From NCBI GenBank assembly GCA_965603125.1, contig CBFDBU010000027.1, positions 1-45,168 of the forward strand: a stretch of DNA of 45,168 nucleotides, given 5' to 3'. Source of the stretch: JAJRTA01 sp965603125 (GTDB taxonomy: Bacteria > Zixibacteria > MSB-5A5 > GN15 > FEB-12). Below, in pieces: positions 24,210 through 32,152 of this stretch. Position numbers and translations under genes: made by a program. Under the pieces are notes generated by a model. That model saw only the letters and a program-made list of their open reading frames with translations. It was not told the origin of the DNA and searched no databases. Positions within the stretch are counted from its first letter, which is position 1; each line of letters opens with the position of its first letter.

Positions 24210-25110
24210 CATGGTCAACCTCGCGCACGACACTCGCCAGGTACTGCCGGTAACTGCCTTCGACCATGTCGTTGAGCAGCCGTTGCACCTGTCGGCGGTC
24301 GATAAGCTTCATGCGGTAGGCAATTTCCTCGACGCAGGCGATTTTCCGTCCTTGTTTTTTCTCGACACCGGCAATGACGTTGGCGGCTTCGAGCATGTTC
24401 TCGAAAGTCCCCACGTCCAGCCACGTCATGTCGCTCCCAAGCTGTACCACCTCAAGCTGCTCGTTGCGCAGGTAGATATTGTTCACATCGGTGATCTCCA
24501 ACTCACCGCGGGCCGAGGGTCGAAGGCTGCGGGCAATGCTCACGACCTGGGCGTCATACAGGTAAAGCCCGGTGACGGCATAATTGGACTTCGGTGTTTC
24601 CGGTTTCTCCTCGATGCCGACGGCCTTCCCCTGCCGGTCGAACTCGACCACCCCGAACTCCCGGGGGTTGTCCACGCAACAGGCGAAAACAGTCGCGCCC
24701 CGGCAAAACGCGCGCCGGGCGGCCCGCAAGTGACGGTGAGGTCCGCAGAAGATATTGTCACCTAAAATGAGCGCTACCGGAGAGCCGCCGATAAACTCCT
24801 CACCGATCAGAAACGCCTGTGCGATTCCCTGCGTCGTGGGCTGGGCGGCATACGAAATGTCAAGTCCCAGTCTGTGACCATCGCCGAACAATCTCTCGAA
24901 ACGGGGCATGTCTTCGGGGATCGAAATCAGGAGAATCTCGGTAATCCCGAGCAGCATCAACGTGGACAGGGGGTAGTATATCATTGGCTTGTCGTAGATC
25001 GCCAGGAGGGGTTTGCTTGCTGCGCGGGTAGCCGGATACAATCGCGTACCCGCTCCGCCGGCCAGTATGATGCCCTTGCTTAGTATTTCCGCCGTTCCCC
25101 TGTGTGCCAT
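24199..25110 (-). CDS. rfbA: Glucose-1-phosphate thymidylyltransferase
   Basis: 303 residues from the ATG at 25110 (GGGTGA upstream); a GTG at 25119 is also possible. G-I-I-L-A-G-G-A-G-T-R-L-Y-P binds the nucleotide, S-K-P-L-L-A-I-Y-D-K-P-M-I-Y-Y-P-L is the sugar-phosphate signature, and L-G-D-N-I-F-C-G and E-E-K-P are conserved. It makes dTDP-glucose from dTTP and glucose-1-phosphate. The next enzyme, RmlB (4,6-dehydratase), is missing from the window, so the upstream SDR or a distant gene must supply the step. Confidence 0.95.
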   Translation of the reverse strand: MAHRGTAEILSKGIILAGGAGTRLYPATRAASKPLLAIYDKPMIYYPLSTLMLLGITEILLISIPEDMPRFERLFGDGHRLGLDISYAAQPTTQGIAQAFLIGEEFIGGSPVALILGDNIFCGPHRHLRAARRAFCRGATVFACCVDNPREFGVVEFDRQGKAVGIEEKPETPKSNYAVTGLYLYDAQVVSIARSLRPSARGELEITDVNNIYLRNEQLEVVQLGSDMTWLDVGTFENMLEAANVIAGVEKKQGRKIACVEEIAYRMKLIDRRQVQRLLNDMVEGSYRQYLASVVREVDHETR

Positions 25111-25131
25111 CTCACTCACCCGGTTACGGCT

Positions 25132-26166
25132 TTATTCGATATCCAGAATGCCGCCGTACATCTCGACGCTTCTGACAATCCGGTGCCAATGGTGGAGGTC
25201 GCGATACCATTCAAGCGTGATTGTCTCCGGACCTTTCTCCAGCCTGCCGTCCCTGAGCGCATCGACTATCTGGCGCACGCCGTCCTCTCCGCTCCAGCGG
25301 GCTTTCCAGCCAAGCGCGGTCTCGATCTTATCAAAGGCGACCCGGTAGCTGCGATGGTCGGGATCGCCGTACCATTCGATCTGAATCGTAGACCCCATTA
25401 TCTCGCTTACCACGCGAGCCACCATTCGGCCAAGCCTTTCGATTTGGAAACTGCACGCGTCACCACCCACGTTGAATACCCGACCGTTGACTGCATCGGG
25501 TTCAAATTCCAGCAGCAGCAGCATGACATCGGTCGTGTCCTCGATGTGAACCATCGGTCGATACTGACTGCCGTCCCTCATCAGTGGCAGTTTACCGCCC
25601 TTCCAGGCGCCGTAGGTCATCCCGTTGATGGCTAAATCAAACCGCATTCGCGGGCTGTATCCAAAAACGGTCGCCTGGCGCATGACCGTGACCACAAAGC
25701 TCTCGTCCGCAAGTGAAAGAACAGCCCGCTCCGCCTTCTCATTGGCCCGCGAGTATGCGGTCAACGGGTTGGTCGGCGAGCTTTCATCCACGACATCATC
25801 GGTGACACCGTAGATGCTGCAACTTGATGGAAGAATGTACCGCTTCACGCCCGTTCGTTTGGCCCGCTCAGCCGTGGCGACGCGGGCATCGCAGTTGATC
25901 GCTTCCGTGGCCGCGCCGAACAACTCCCCCGCCGGGTCGTTCGATATGGCGGCAAGATCGATAACGTAGTCGATTCCCCGGAAGTGCTCATCGGTGAGCC
26001 GGCGGGTGTCCTCCTGTAGGACCTCCAAGCCCGCAGCTGGCGCAAGTTTGTCGCGGCCGAAAAAGAATCTGTCGACAGCCCTCAGCCGGTAGCCGCTGCG
26101 CAGCAGCTTGGGCGTCAGCACCGATCCGATGTACCCTCCCGCACCGGTCACAAGTACAGTTTTCAT
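25132..26166 (-). CDS. NAD-dependent sugar epimerase/dehydratase (extended SDR)
   Basis: 344 residues from the ATG at 26166 with GGGAG 6 nt upstream; the longer frame lacks support. T-G-A-G-G-Y-I-G binds NAD and the S-S-C-S-I-Y-G strand holds the catalytic Ser region. The expected Y-x-x-x-K reads Y-S-R-A-N-E-K, so the Lys position is Asn with a Lys two residues later. It does not look like RmlB; UDP/GDP-hexose epimerase-like enzymes are closer. First gene of the SDR, rfbA, rfbD, rmlC-like operon, 22 nt before rfbA. Confidence 0.85.
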   Translation of the reverse strand: MKTVLVTGAGGYIGSVLTPKLLRSGYRLRAVDRFFFGRDKLAPAAGLEVLQEDTRRLTDEHFRGIDYVIDLAAISNDPAGELFGAATEAINCDARVATAERAKRTGVKRYILPSSCSIYGVTDDVVDESSPTNPLTAYSRANEKAERAVLSLADESFVVTVMRQATVFGYSPRMRFDLAINGMTYGAWKGGKLPLMRDGSQYRPMVHIEDTTDVMLLLLEFEPDAVNGRVFNVGGDACSFQIERLGRMVARVVSEIMGSTIQIEWYGDPDHRSYRVAFDKIETALGWKARWSGEDGVRQIVDALRDGRLEKGPETITLEWYRDLHHWHRIVRSVEMYGGILDIE

Positions 26167-26338
26167 CCGCAGCTCCCTGGTTTCCGGGGGCAGACACATT
26201 CGCCCGGCGCATCCGGACATTTCTGCCTATAGGTACGGACATTCGCCGGACGGCACAACCGAAAACTTGGCCTGAGCGGTGAAGGCGGGTATGTAGTCAG
26301 AGCAAGGCAGCAGCGATGTGATACCGCCGGACAATATA

Positions 26339-26359
26339 GCGGGATCGCGGGGATCCCGC
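26339..26359. repeat. Perfect 8 bp palindromic hairpin
   Basis: GCGGGATC and GATCCCGC flank a 5 nt loop and are followed by CCTACG. It lies between the sugar operon and the broken sensor gene and resembles dispersed REP-type units; only one copy is present here. Confidence 0.45.
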
Positions 26360-26392
26360 CCTACGACAACCGGAGTTGAAAGAACGGCTGAG

Positions 26393-26443
26393 GTTCTTGC
26401 GGACTCGGCAGACAGGCCGCCGGTTGGATTATTCCGCAAGAAC
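26393..26443 (-). repeat. 11 bp inverted repeat downstream of the broken PAS gene
   Basis: GTTCTTGCGGA (26393-26403) is perfectly repeated in inverse at 26433-26443, 29 bp apart. It starts 8 bp beyond the stop of the PAS pseudogene. No T run follows, so a simple terminator is unlikely; it may be a transposon or recombination scar. Confidence 0.45.
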
Positions 26444-26450
26444 GGCTGTG

Positions 26451-26967
26451 TCAGCCGATAGCTTCGTTGACTTTCTTGAGCAGAGCCTCACGGTCGATCG
26501 GTTTGTCGAAGACCGCGATCTGAGAGACCTTTTCAACGGTGCGCCGTACCATCCCCCAACCCTGCGCTCTCAACGCATCATCGCCGTTCTCAATGGCTGT
26601 GTTGGTGACGAATATGCCGCCCTCCGGACCACTGAGGATGTTCTTTATCCGCTGGGCCATCACTGCAATCGTCTTGCCCATGGAGGTCAGTTCGCGTTGC
26701 AGCTTCTTGATTTCCGTAATATCGGTTGCCATTTCCATCACGGCGCTGATCTCACCGTTTTCGTCAAGGATTGGCGAGGAGTACACAATCAGACGATCTT
26801 CTGTGCCGTCCGGTTTGATAACCGTCTTCTCACCAATGTAAATGCCCCCCATCTTCAAGTGTCTTGGCAACATGGCAGTCGGGGCAGACAGACTTCCGTC
26901 CCTTGTAAACCTCGTAACAGTAGTTACCAAACCTGCAGCTGAAATCGCGGCGGGAAAGCTTGTTGTC
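26451..26967 (-). pseudogene. Broken PAS sensor kinase fused to a receiver-domain end
   Basis: Two frames together encode a PAS-type sensor. The upstream frame (26967 to about 26850) contains C-Y-E-V-Y-K-G-R and C-P-D-C-H-V-A-K-T-L-E-D-G, a Cys-rich PAS signature. It breaks at a run of six G (26845-26850 as C on the plus strand); removing one G restores G-I-Y-I-G-E-K-T-V and the rest of the PAS/PAC domain, D-I-T-E-I-K-K-L-Q-R-E-L. A dimerisation-like helix with G-P-E-G-G-I-F-V follows, then the chain jumps to V-F-D-K-P-I-D-R-E-A-L-L-K-K-V, which is the end of a receiver domain. No ATPase domain is left. An in-frame TAG (26968-26970) cuts off the N-terminus. Confidence 0.7.
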
Positions 26968-27140
26968 CTACCGGTTACAGCGTTACCGGCGAGCGTCGCT
27001 TCATTCCCGGTAAATGGTCTTGCGCAGTGCCGCCTGGCGTGCTACCATTACGTTTTGATATGGCTGGTTCCTGGCGTATGTTCTATTCAGTCGGCAGTCG
27101 AAATCGAGGAGACTGAAGCCACATAGCGAAATAGGGTTCA

Positions 27141-27950
27141 ATGACAACGGTAGGGACTATATTCGATCTTAAAAGATTCGCCATCCATGACGGACCAGGT
27201 ATTCGTACAACGGTTTTTCTCCAGGGCTGTCCTCTGGATTGCTGGTGGTGCCACAACCCTGAAGGTCGATCCACTACCGCAGAATACAGTCGTCCCAGGT
27301 TGCCCGGCGCAGCTTCTGCATCAAGTATCTACTGTCGAAAAACGACGGCTGGTTGCGTCGTAACAGCCGAAACCGTCATGGAAGAGATCATAAAAGATGA
27401 AATCTTCTACGATCAGTCCGGAGGTGGCGTCACTTTCTCCGGAGGGGAGCCAATGATGCAGTTGGAGTTTCTTATGTCATTGCTCCGGGAATGCAGGCTA
27501 CGGGCAATTCACACCGCTGTTGATACTTCAGGATACGTTTCGGGTGAGGATTTTGCCGAATTATACGATCTCGTTGATCTGTTTCTTTTCGACCTGAAGG
27601 TTATGAATGAGGACAGTCATTTTCGGTACACCGGAGTGTCGAATAGACCGATTCATGACAATCTCGTCGCTCTGGCCTCCCGAGGCGAAAAGGTGATCGT
27701 TCGCATACCAATGGTTCCCGGCGTTACGGACACTGTTGAGAACCTTGACGCGGTGGTGGCATTTCTTAAGCCCTTGAAGAATGTCCGCTGCATAAGCCTG
27801 CTGCCATATAACCGTCTGGGCGAAGATAAGGCCGAGCGCTATAAGCTTCCCGGGCCACGGCGCCGGTGGCAGCCTCCGACTGCTGAAGATATGAACAGCA
27901 GGCGGAAGTGGCTTGAATCTTTGGGATACACAGTAAGAGTAGGAGGTTAA
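27141..27950 (+). CDS. Glycyl-radical enzyme activating enzyme (radical SAM)
   Basis: 269 residues. C30-P-L-D-C-W-W-C37 is the C-x-x-x-C-x-x-C cluster motif for the SAM-binding 4Fe-4S centre, and G-G-G-V-T-F-S-G-G-E-P binds SAM. D-G-P-G-I-R-T-T-V-F-L-Q-G is the usual N-terminus. The ferredoxin-like insert with two extra clusters, present in activases of decarboxylases and dehydratases, is missing; only Cys65 and Cys72 remain there. It is followed after 6 nt by the glycyl-radical enzyme, which it should activate by abstracting hydrogen from Gly762 under anaerobic conditions. Confidence 0.92.
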   Translation: MTTVGTIFDLKRFAIHDGPGIRTTVFLQGCPLDCWWCHNPEGRSTTAEYSRPRLPGAASASSIYCRKTTAGCVVTAETVMEEIIKDEIFYDQSGGGVTFSGGEPMMQLEFLMSLLRECRLRAIHTAVDTSGYVSGEDFAELYDLVDLFLFDLKVMNEDSHFRYTGVSNRPIHDNLVALASRGEKVIVRIPMVPGVTDTVENLDAVVAFLKPLKNVRCISLLPYNRLGEDKAERYKLPGPRRRWQPPTAEDMNSRRKWLESLGYTVRVGG

Positions 27951-27956
27951 ACGGCT

Positions 27957-30320
27957 GTGAACGACAGAATACGGCGCCTGCGCGAACAGAGTCTTAACGC
28001 CGTTCCTACGATCTCGCTGGAGCGGGCTGTGCTACTAACGGATTTTTATGGAAGCGGTATTCCTGAGCGAGTCTCTATTCCGGTGGCGAGAGCACTCGCA
28101 CTCAGGTATATTCTTGAAAACAAGGAGCTCTGTATCAATCCCGGAGAACTGATTGTGGGCGAGCGGGGTCCCGCTCCAAGAGCCACCCCTACCTATCCGG
28201 AGATTTGCACTCATACTGTCGGTGATTTTGACATTCTTGATTCTCGGAAAAAGATCCCCTTCAAAGTCACCGACAACGTTCGGAAAACGCAGCACGAGTC
28301 CATTATTCCCTTTTGGAGGGGCCGTTCCATTCGTGACAGGATATTTGAAGCGGTCGATCCCGAATGGCGGGAGGTCTATGAAGCCGGCATATTCACGGAG
28401 TTTCTGGAGCAACGGGCCCCCGGCCACACCGTGCTCGATGACAAGATCTACTATCAGGGGTTTGTCGATTTCAAAGATGCCATTGAGCACCAGGTAGAGA
28501 CCCTTGACTTCTTCGACGATCCGGATGCGTTCCACAAGCGGGAGGAACTCAAGGCTATGGCCATAGCGGCCGACGCCCTGGTGTCGTTCGCCGGGCGATA
28601 CGCTGACGAGCTCCGAGCACTTGCGGCCAATGAATCTGACGGGGACAGAAGAGAGGAGCTACAGCAGATGGCGCGCATCTGCCGGAGAGTCCCCGCTCGA
28701 GCGCCGGAGACGTTTTGGGAGGCGCTTCAGTACTACTGGTTTGTTCATCTGGGTGTAATAACTGAATTGAATACGTGGGATTCCTTCAATCCGGGCAGAC
28801 TGGACCAGCATCTCTGGCCGTTCTACAATCGAGATATTGAGACGAGAATCCTCACGACGGAACGGGCCCGGGAACTGCTGCAGGCCTTCTGGGTGAAATT
28901 CAACAACCAGCCCGCGCCACCGAAAGTAGGTGTAACAGCCGAGGAAAGCGCTACATATACAGATTTCTGCCTGATCAACCTGGGCGGTGTTACGGAGACC
29001 GGTGAAGATGCAACCAATGAGCTGACCTATCTTATTCTCGACGTGATTGAGGAGATGCGCATTCTGCAGCCCAGTTCGATGGTGCAGATCAGCAAGAAGA
29101 ATCCCGACCGACTGGTCAAGCGTGCCCTCGAGATCATCAGTACCGGCTTTGGGCAACCCTCTCTCTTTAACACCGAGGCTATTATTCAGGAGATGGTCAG
29201 ACAGGGGAAATCCGTTGCCGATGCTCGGAACGGGGGGGCCAGTGGATGTGTGGAGACAGGCGCTTTCGGCAAGGAAAGCTATATTCTGACCGGTTACTTC
29301 AATCTCGTCAAAGTCATGGAGATCGCCCTTCACAAGGGAGTAGACCCTCGAACAGGAAAACAGATTGGAGTGCAAAGCGGTGATCCTGCGACCTTCAATA
29401 CCTTCGAGGAGCTGTTCGGCGCCTTCAGTCAGCAGTTGAAACACTTTACTGACATCAAGATCAAGGGCAACAGGATCATTGAGCGCCTGTGGGCCGAATA
29501 TCTCCCGTCACCATTCATGTCAATCCTTATCGATGATTGTATTCTATCCGGTAAGGACTACAACGATGGAGGTGCGAGATACAATACCTCGTACATTCAG
29601 GGCGTCGGGACGGGTACTATTACGGACTCTCTGACAGCCATGAAGTACCATGTTTTCGACAAGCGCAGTATCAGTCTGCCTGAGATGATCGAGGCCCTTG
29701 GGGCGGATTTCACAGGGGCCGATTCCCTGCGACACATGCTCCTGGAGGAAACACCAAAGTACGGTAATGATGACGACTATGCCGATGACATCTTGAGGCA
29801 AGTGTTCGAGTGTTACTTCGAGATGATTGACGGACGGCCGAACACCAAGGGAGGACACTTCCGCATCAACCTGTTGCCGACAACCTGCCATATATACTTC
29901 GGCAGCGTGACAGGCGCCACGCCCGACGGCAGAGGGGCCGGTGAACCGCTGTCGGAGGGGATATCGCCGGTGCAGGGAGCGGATCGATGCGGGCCGACGG
30001 CCGTGCTCAAATCGGCTGCCAAGATAGACCATGTAAGAACCGGGGGCACACTACTGAATCAGAAATTCACGCCGCAGCTACTTACAGGCGAAGAAAATCT
30101 GATAAAAGTAATTCACCTTATCAGATCTTATTTCAGGATGGATGGCCATCATATCCAGTTCAACGTTGTCAGTTCCGATACTCTGCGCAAAGCACAGCAG
30201 ACGCCGGAGAAACACCGGGACCTCATCGTCCGCGTAGCCGGCTACAGCGACTACTTCGTTAATCTCGGTGTCAGTTTGCAGAACGAAATAATCAAGCGGA
30301 CGGAACAGGGTAAGATCTAA
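27957..30320 (+). CDS. Glycyl-radical enzyme, decarboxylase/dehydratase type
   Basis: 787 residues, GTG start with AGGAGG upstream. The active-site loop G-A-S-G-C431-V-E433-T-G-A-F-G-K-E-S-Y has the Cys-x-Glu arrangement of non-PFL glycyl-radical enzymes, and the C-terminal R-V-A-G762-Y-S-D-Y-F loop carries the radical Gly. True pyruvate formate-lyase has two adjacent Cys, so this is not PFL. The G-C-V-E-T-G-x-F-G-K-E form recalls arylacetate decarboxylases (4-hydroxyphenylacetate and indoleacetate types), more than choline or glycerol lyases. The small subunit HpdC is not present. Substrate unproven. Oxygen-sensitive; indicates anaerobic life. Confidence 0.93.
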   Translation: MNDRIRRLREQSLNAVPTISLERAVLLTDFYGSGIPERVSIPVARALALRYILENKELCINPGELIVGERGPAPRATPTYPEICTHTVGDFDILDSRKKIPFKVTDNVRKTQHESIIPFWRGRSIRDRIFEAVDPEWREVYEAGIFTEFLEQRAPGHTVLDDKIYYQGFVDFKDAIEHQVETLDFFDDPDAFHKREELKAMAIAADALVSFAGRYADELRALAANESDGDRREELQQMARICRRVPARAPETFWEALQYYWFVHLGVITELNTWDSFNPGRLDQHLWPFYNRDIETRILTTERARELLQAFWVKFNNQPAPPKVGVTAEESATYTDFCLINLGGVTETGEDATNELTYLILDVIEEMRILQPSSMVQISKKNPDRLVKRALEIISTGFGQPSLFNTEAIIQEMVRQGKSVADARNGGASGCVETGAFGKESYILTGYFNLVKVMEIALHKGVDPRTGKQIGVQSGDPATFNTFEELFGAFSQQLKHFTDIKIKGNRIIERLWAEYLPSPFMSILIDDCILSGKDYNDGGARYNTSYIQGVGTGTITDSLTAMKYHVFDKRSISLPEMIEALGADFTGADSLRHMLLEETPKYGNDDDYADDILRQVFECYFEMIDGRPNTKGGHFRINLLPTTCHIYFGSVTGATPDGRGAGEPLSEGISPVQGADRCGPTAVLKSAAKIDHVRTGGTLLNQKFTPQLLTGEENLIKVIHLIRSYFRMDGHHIQFNVVSSDTLRKAQQTPEKHRDLIVRVAGYSDYFVNLGVSLQNEIIKRTEQGKI

Positions 30321-30612
30321 GACGAACACATAAATCCCATCAGGATGTGACGCCGACCGAGGACCGACTCCGAATTGCCACAACTGAGGTTCACACCGAG
30401 AGGGCCGAGGATAACCCAGGAACAGTACCTTCGCACGCTCTGTGACCAGCGGGAAGTGCCGTTTGAACTGGAGCAGGAGATTCAGAAGCTGTTTGATCAC
30501 AAGGCCAAGACTGGAAGCATTCCGGTGGCCGGCGGGTCACACGCTATCGATCAACTGAAGCTCTGCCCCAAGAAAGGCGAGGCGGCGTGGGGGAGAGTAT
30601 AGTCAGTGAATG
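30321..30612. other. Gene-poor stretch after the glycyl-radical enzyme
   Basis: A 75-codon plus-strand frame (30375-30602) lies here, with a weak TTG start and no recognisable domain or ribosome site. No terminator for the glycyl-radical enzyme gene is obvious. I treat the frame as chance or eroded sequence. Confidence 0.4.
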
Positions 30613-30613
30613 A

Positions 30614-30646
30614 GAAAAGGGACAGCGCTGCGGAGTGCTGCCCCTT
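30614..30646 (-). terminator. Intrinsic terminator of the small DUF5763-type gene
   Basis: Read leftwards, AAGGGGCAGC and GCTGTCCCTT pair (one G-U) around a CG-rich loop and end in TTTT, 27 bp after the stop of the small basic gene. Confidence 0.65.
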
Positions 30647-30672
30647 GACTTTCAGAAGGAGATGCGGTCTTA

Positions 30673-30834
30673 TCACTTCCTCCTGTGAAGGTGACACTTC
30701 TTGGATGGCGACGTCGTCATCCGTTTGCACCTCTTGCCTGCCTTGGTCTTGCCTATACAGCGGACCCTCTTGGCCACCTTCTTCTTCGTTACTTTCTTCC
30801 TGGTGACTCTCTTCTTGGCTTTCCGAACTGCCAT
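30673..30834 (-). CDS. 53-residue Lys/Arg-rich protein with DUF5763-type zinc motif
   Basis: Too short for common gene callers but well supported: AAGGAGG stands 7 nt before the ATG and a terminator follows. The N-terminal 25 residues are almost all Lys, Arg, Val and Thr (A-V-R-K-A-K-K-R-V-T-R-K-K-V-T-K-K-K-V-A), like a histone H1 tail. Residues 25-50 read R-C-I-G-K-T-K-A-G-K-R-C-K-R followed by S-K-K-C-H-L-H, with Cys26, Cys36, Cys47 and His50 placed as in the small DUF5763 zinc-binding motif. The predicted charge is strongly positive, so it may bind DNA or RNA. Its own promoter and terminator make it a one-gene unit. Function unknown. Confidence 0.82.
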   Translation of the reverse strand: MAVRKAKKRVTRKKVTKKKVAKRVRCIGKTKAGKRCKRMTTSPSKKCHLHRRK

Positions 30835-30878
30835 GACGCTTCCTCCTTAAACGAATCAGGTTTGTTGGTTCGCTGACA

Positions 30879-30906
30879 AGTTTATGATTTCATGTGCTGG
30901 TGTCAA
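30879..30906 (-). promoter_or_regulatory. Promoter of the small basic gene
   Basis: Read leftwards, TTGACA (30906-30901) and TAAACT (30884-30879) are 16 bp apart; the ATG is about 45 nt beyond the -10 box. Confidence 0.5.
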
Positions 30907-31180
30907 CAAGAAAAAACAGTAGCATCAACCAACTAACAAAAGGCAAAGCACATAAGCCTGCTGCGGAGGTCATCACAAAACAAGGGGCCGGTGCCGGCCA
31001 TGTTGTTTTGCCGTTTGTGCAAAGCCCGGATGGTGCATTATTCGACCGCCCTTCGGGACACTTTTACTCCGCCATTTACAATTCGCAGTTTCCACCGAAC
31101 ATCTCGCTGTGCCTGTGTCATTAATCACAACCTCCTGAAACAAAAAAACAATTCAAACAAGAACTGTCAACCAAGGTCGT
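30907..31180. other. Gene-free stretch
   Basis: About 270 bp without a supported gene, AT-rich at its right end with several A runs. It joins the promoter of the small basic gene to the MITE-like element. Confidence 0.45.
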
Positions 31181-31210
31181 GGGCCTGTTGAAAAACGTAC
31201 TCCAGGGGGT

Positions 31211-31236
31211 GGCGTCGGGTGTCCCTGCCCGACGCC
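31211..31236. repeat. REP-like palindrome, copy 2
   Basis: GGCGTCGGG and CCCGACGCC around an 8 nt loop. Compared with the copy at 22797-22822 one stem pair changed from T-A to C-G on both arms, so pairing is conserved. Confidence 0.65.
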
Positions 31237-31253
31237 TCTATGGATTCATGCTA

Positions 31254-31277
31254 CTGCCAGGCAGAGACGCCTGGCAG
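31254..31277. repeat. Perfect 9 bp hairpin inside the MITE
   Basis: CTGCCAGGC and GCCTGGCAG surround the loop AGAGAC. Confidence 0.6.
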
Positions 31278-31329
31278 CACCAGCATCAATGCTTCGGCGG
31301 CCAGCTACTGTGACTTTTCCAAAAGGCCC

Positions 31330-31516
31330 TCGTGATTTCCGCAACTCATTATTCCTACTCTTTTTGACAACAGGCTGGTCGTCTATCGATACAACCAGAT
31401 CGACTGACGGCCGTACTGAGAGCTGAGAGCGGGAGGCTGCGCGTAGGCGCGTACATCGCCGGGTGCGGCGCACAGCTGGTGCGTCTGGTGAATCGCAGGT
31501 CTCCATGGGACGAAGG
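31330..31516. other. Gene-free stretch right of the MITE
   Basis: Under 200 bp between the MITE-like element and the end of the exported Cys-rich gene. A lone TTGACA is present at 31366-31371, without a gene behind it. Nothing else is supported. Confidence 0.4.
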
Positions 31517-32131
31517 TCAGGAAACGACAATCTTGAACTCGCATCGTTTTCCGCCCATAAGCACGGAGTCGACCAACTCGACATCTACGTGCTTTCCCAG
31601 GAGCAACTCGTACGATTCTTTGACGTAGCCGACGGAACAGAGACAGTAGGTGGCAGACAGTCCGGCTGGTTTGGTTTCTACGAGCGGACACAGGCAGCCA
31701 CCTTCATCCGCCGGCAAACCTGTCTCTGCTGCGCTCATGAACTGAAAATAGATGACATTCCCTTCGATCCGAATGGACCCGTCCGTGACTTTGTCTTTCA
31801 CTCGTGAAGTCAGCTGCTCGAGAGTTATCGGTTTGATCTCTTGCCCGGTCTCTTTGATCCAGTTTAGGTAACACGCTTTCCCGTTGGCTATCATTACCTT
31901 TTCCCTGGTCTCTTTGTCGAGGGTGTTATCCAGCACATCAAAGAAGCGTCTTACCCATTCTTCGGCAAACTCCATTCTCGTTTCGGCCCGCGGCCTTTTT
32001 GTCTTCTTGGTTTCCGGCGGGGTTGTTTCTTGAGCAGACAAATTGCTGAGACCTCCCAACAGTGCGCAGACACACGAGCCTGCGCAGAATCTTGTGGTGT
32101 TTGTCAAGAACTCTTTTCTATTCATTGACAT
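31517..32131 (-). CDS. Exported Cys-rich protein (DUF6144-like), unknown function
   Basis: 204 residues from the ATG at 32131, chosen because AAGGAG lies 9 nt upstream (an ATG two codons on is possible). M-N-R-K-E-F-L followed by a Cys-containing hydrophobic segment and A-L-L-G-G-L-S resembles the export signals of redox or metal proteins, though only one Arg of the twin-Arg pair is present. The mature part begins with a Lys/Pro linker and contains C-Y-L-N-W, G-G-C-L-C-P, and Y-C-L-C-S-V-G-Y, then G-G-K-R-C-E-F at the end. The paired Cys suggest metal or cluster binding. I associate this pattern with DUF6144 proteins but am not sure. It stands alone. Confidence 0.62.
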   Translation of the reverse strand: MSMNRKEFLTNTTRFCAGSCVCALLGGLSNLSAQETTPPETKKTKRPRAETRMEFAEEWVRRFFDVLDNTLDKETREKVMIANGKACYLNWIKETGQEIKPITLEQLTSRVKDKVTDGSIRIEGNVIYFQFMSAAETGLPADEGGCLCPLVETKPAGLSATYCLCSVGYVKESYELLLGKHVDVELVDSVLMGGKRCEFKIVVS

Positions 32132-32152
32132 GTTAGTTATCTCCTTTCCCAT

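Larger units (their letters stand above)
31181..31329. mobile_element. 149 bp MITE-like element with terminal inverted repeats and 4 bp target duplication
   Basis: The left end GGGCCTGTTGAAAAACGTAC (31181-31200) matches the inverse of the right end (31310-31329) at 15 of 20 positions. TCGT stands directly outside both ends (31177-31180 and 31330-31333), as expected for a 4 bp target duplication. Inside are two perfect palindromes, the REP-like unit at 31211-31236 and another at 31254-31277. There is no coding capacity, so a transposase acting in trans would be needed. The terminal CCTGTTGAAAAAC pattern recalls IS5/IS1182-group ends, which is a loose resemblance. Confidence 0.6.

Noticed and set aside
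27141..27950. Activase as missing radical-SAM member of the AmmeMemoRadiSam system
   Set aside because: It lies 15 kb away, directly before a glycyl-radical enzyme, and has the SGGEP and N-terminal features of glycyl-radical activases.
27957..30320. Pyruvate formate-lyase
   Set aside because: The active-site loop has a single Cys followed by Val-Glu instead of the two adjacent Cys of true PFL.
30375..30602. 75-codon plus-strand frame after the glycyl-radical enzyme
   Set aside because: TTG start, no ribosome site, no recognisable domain.
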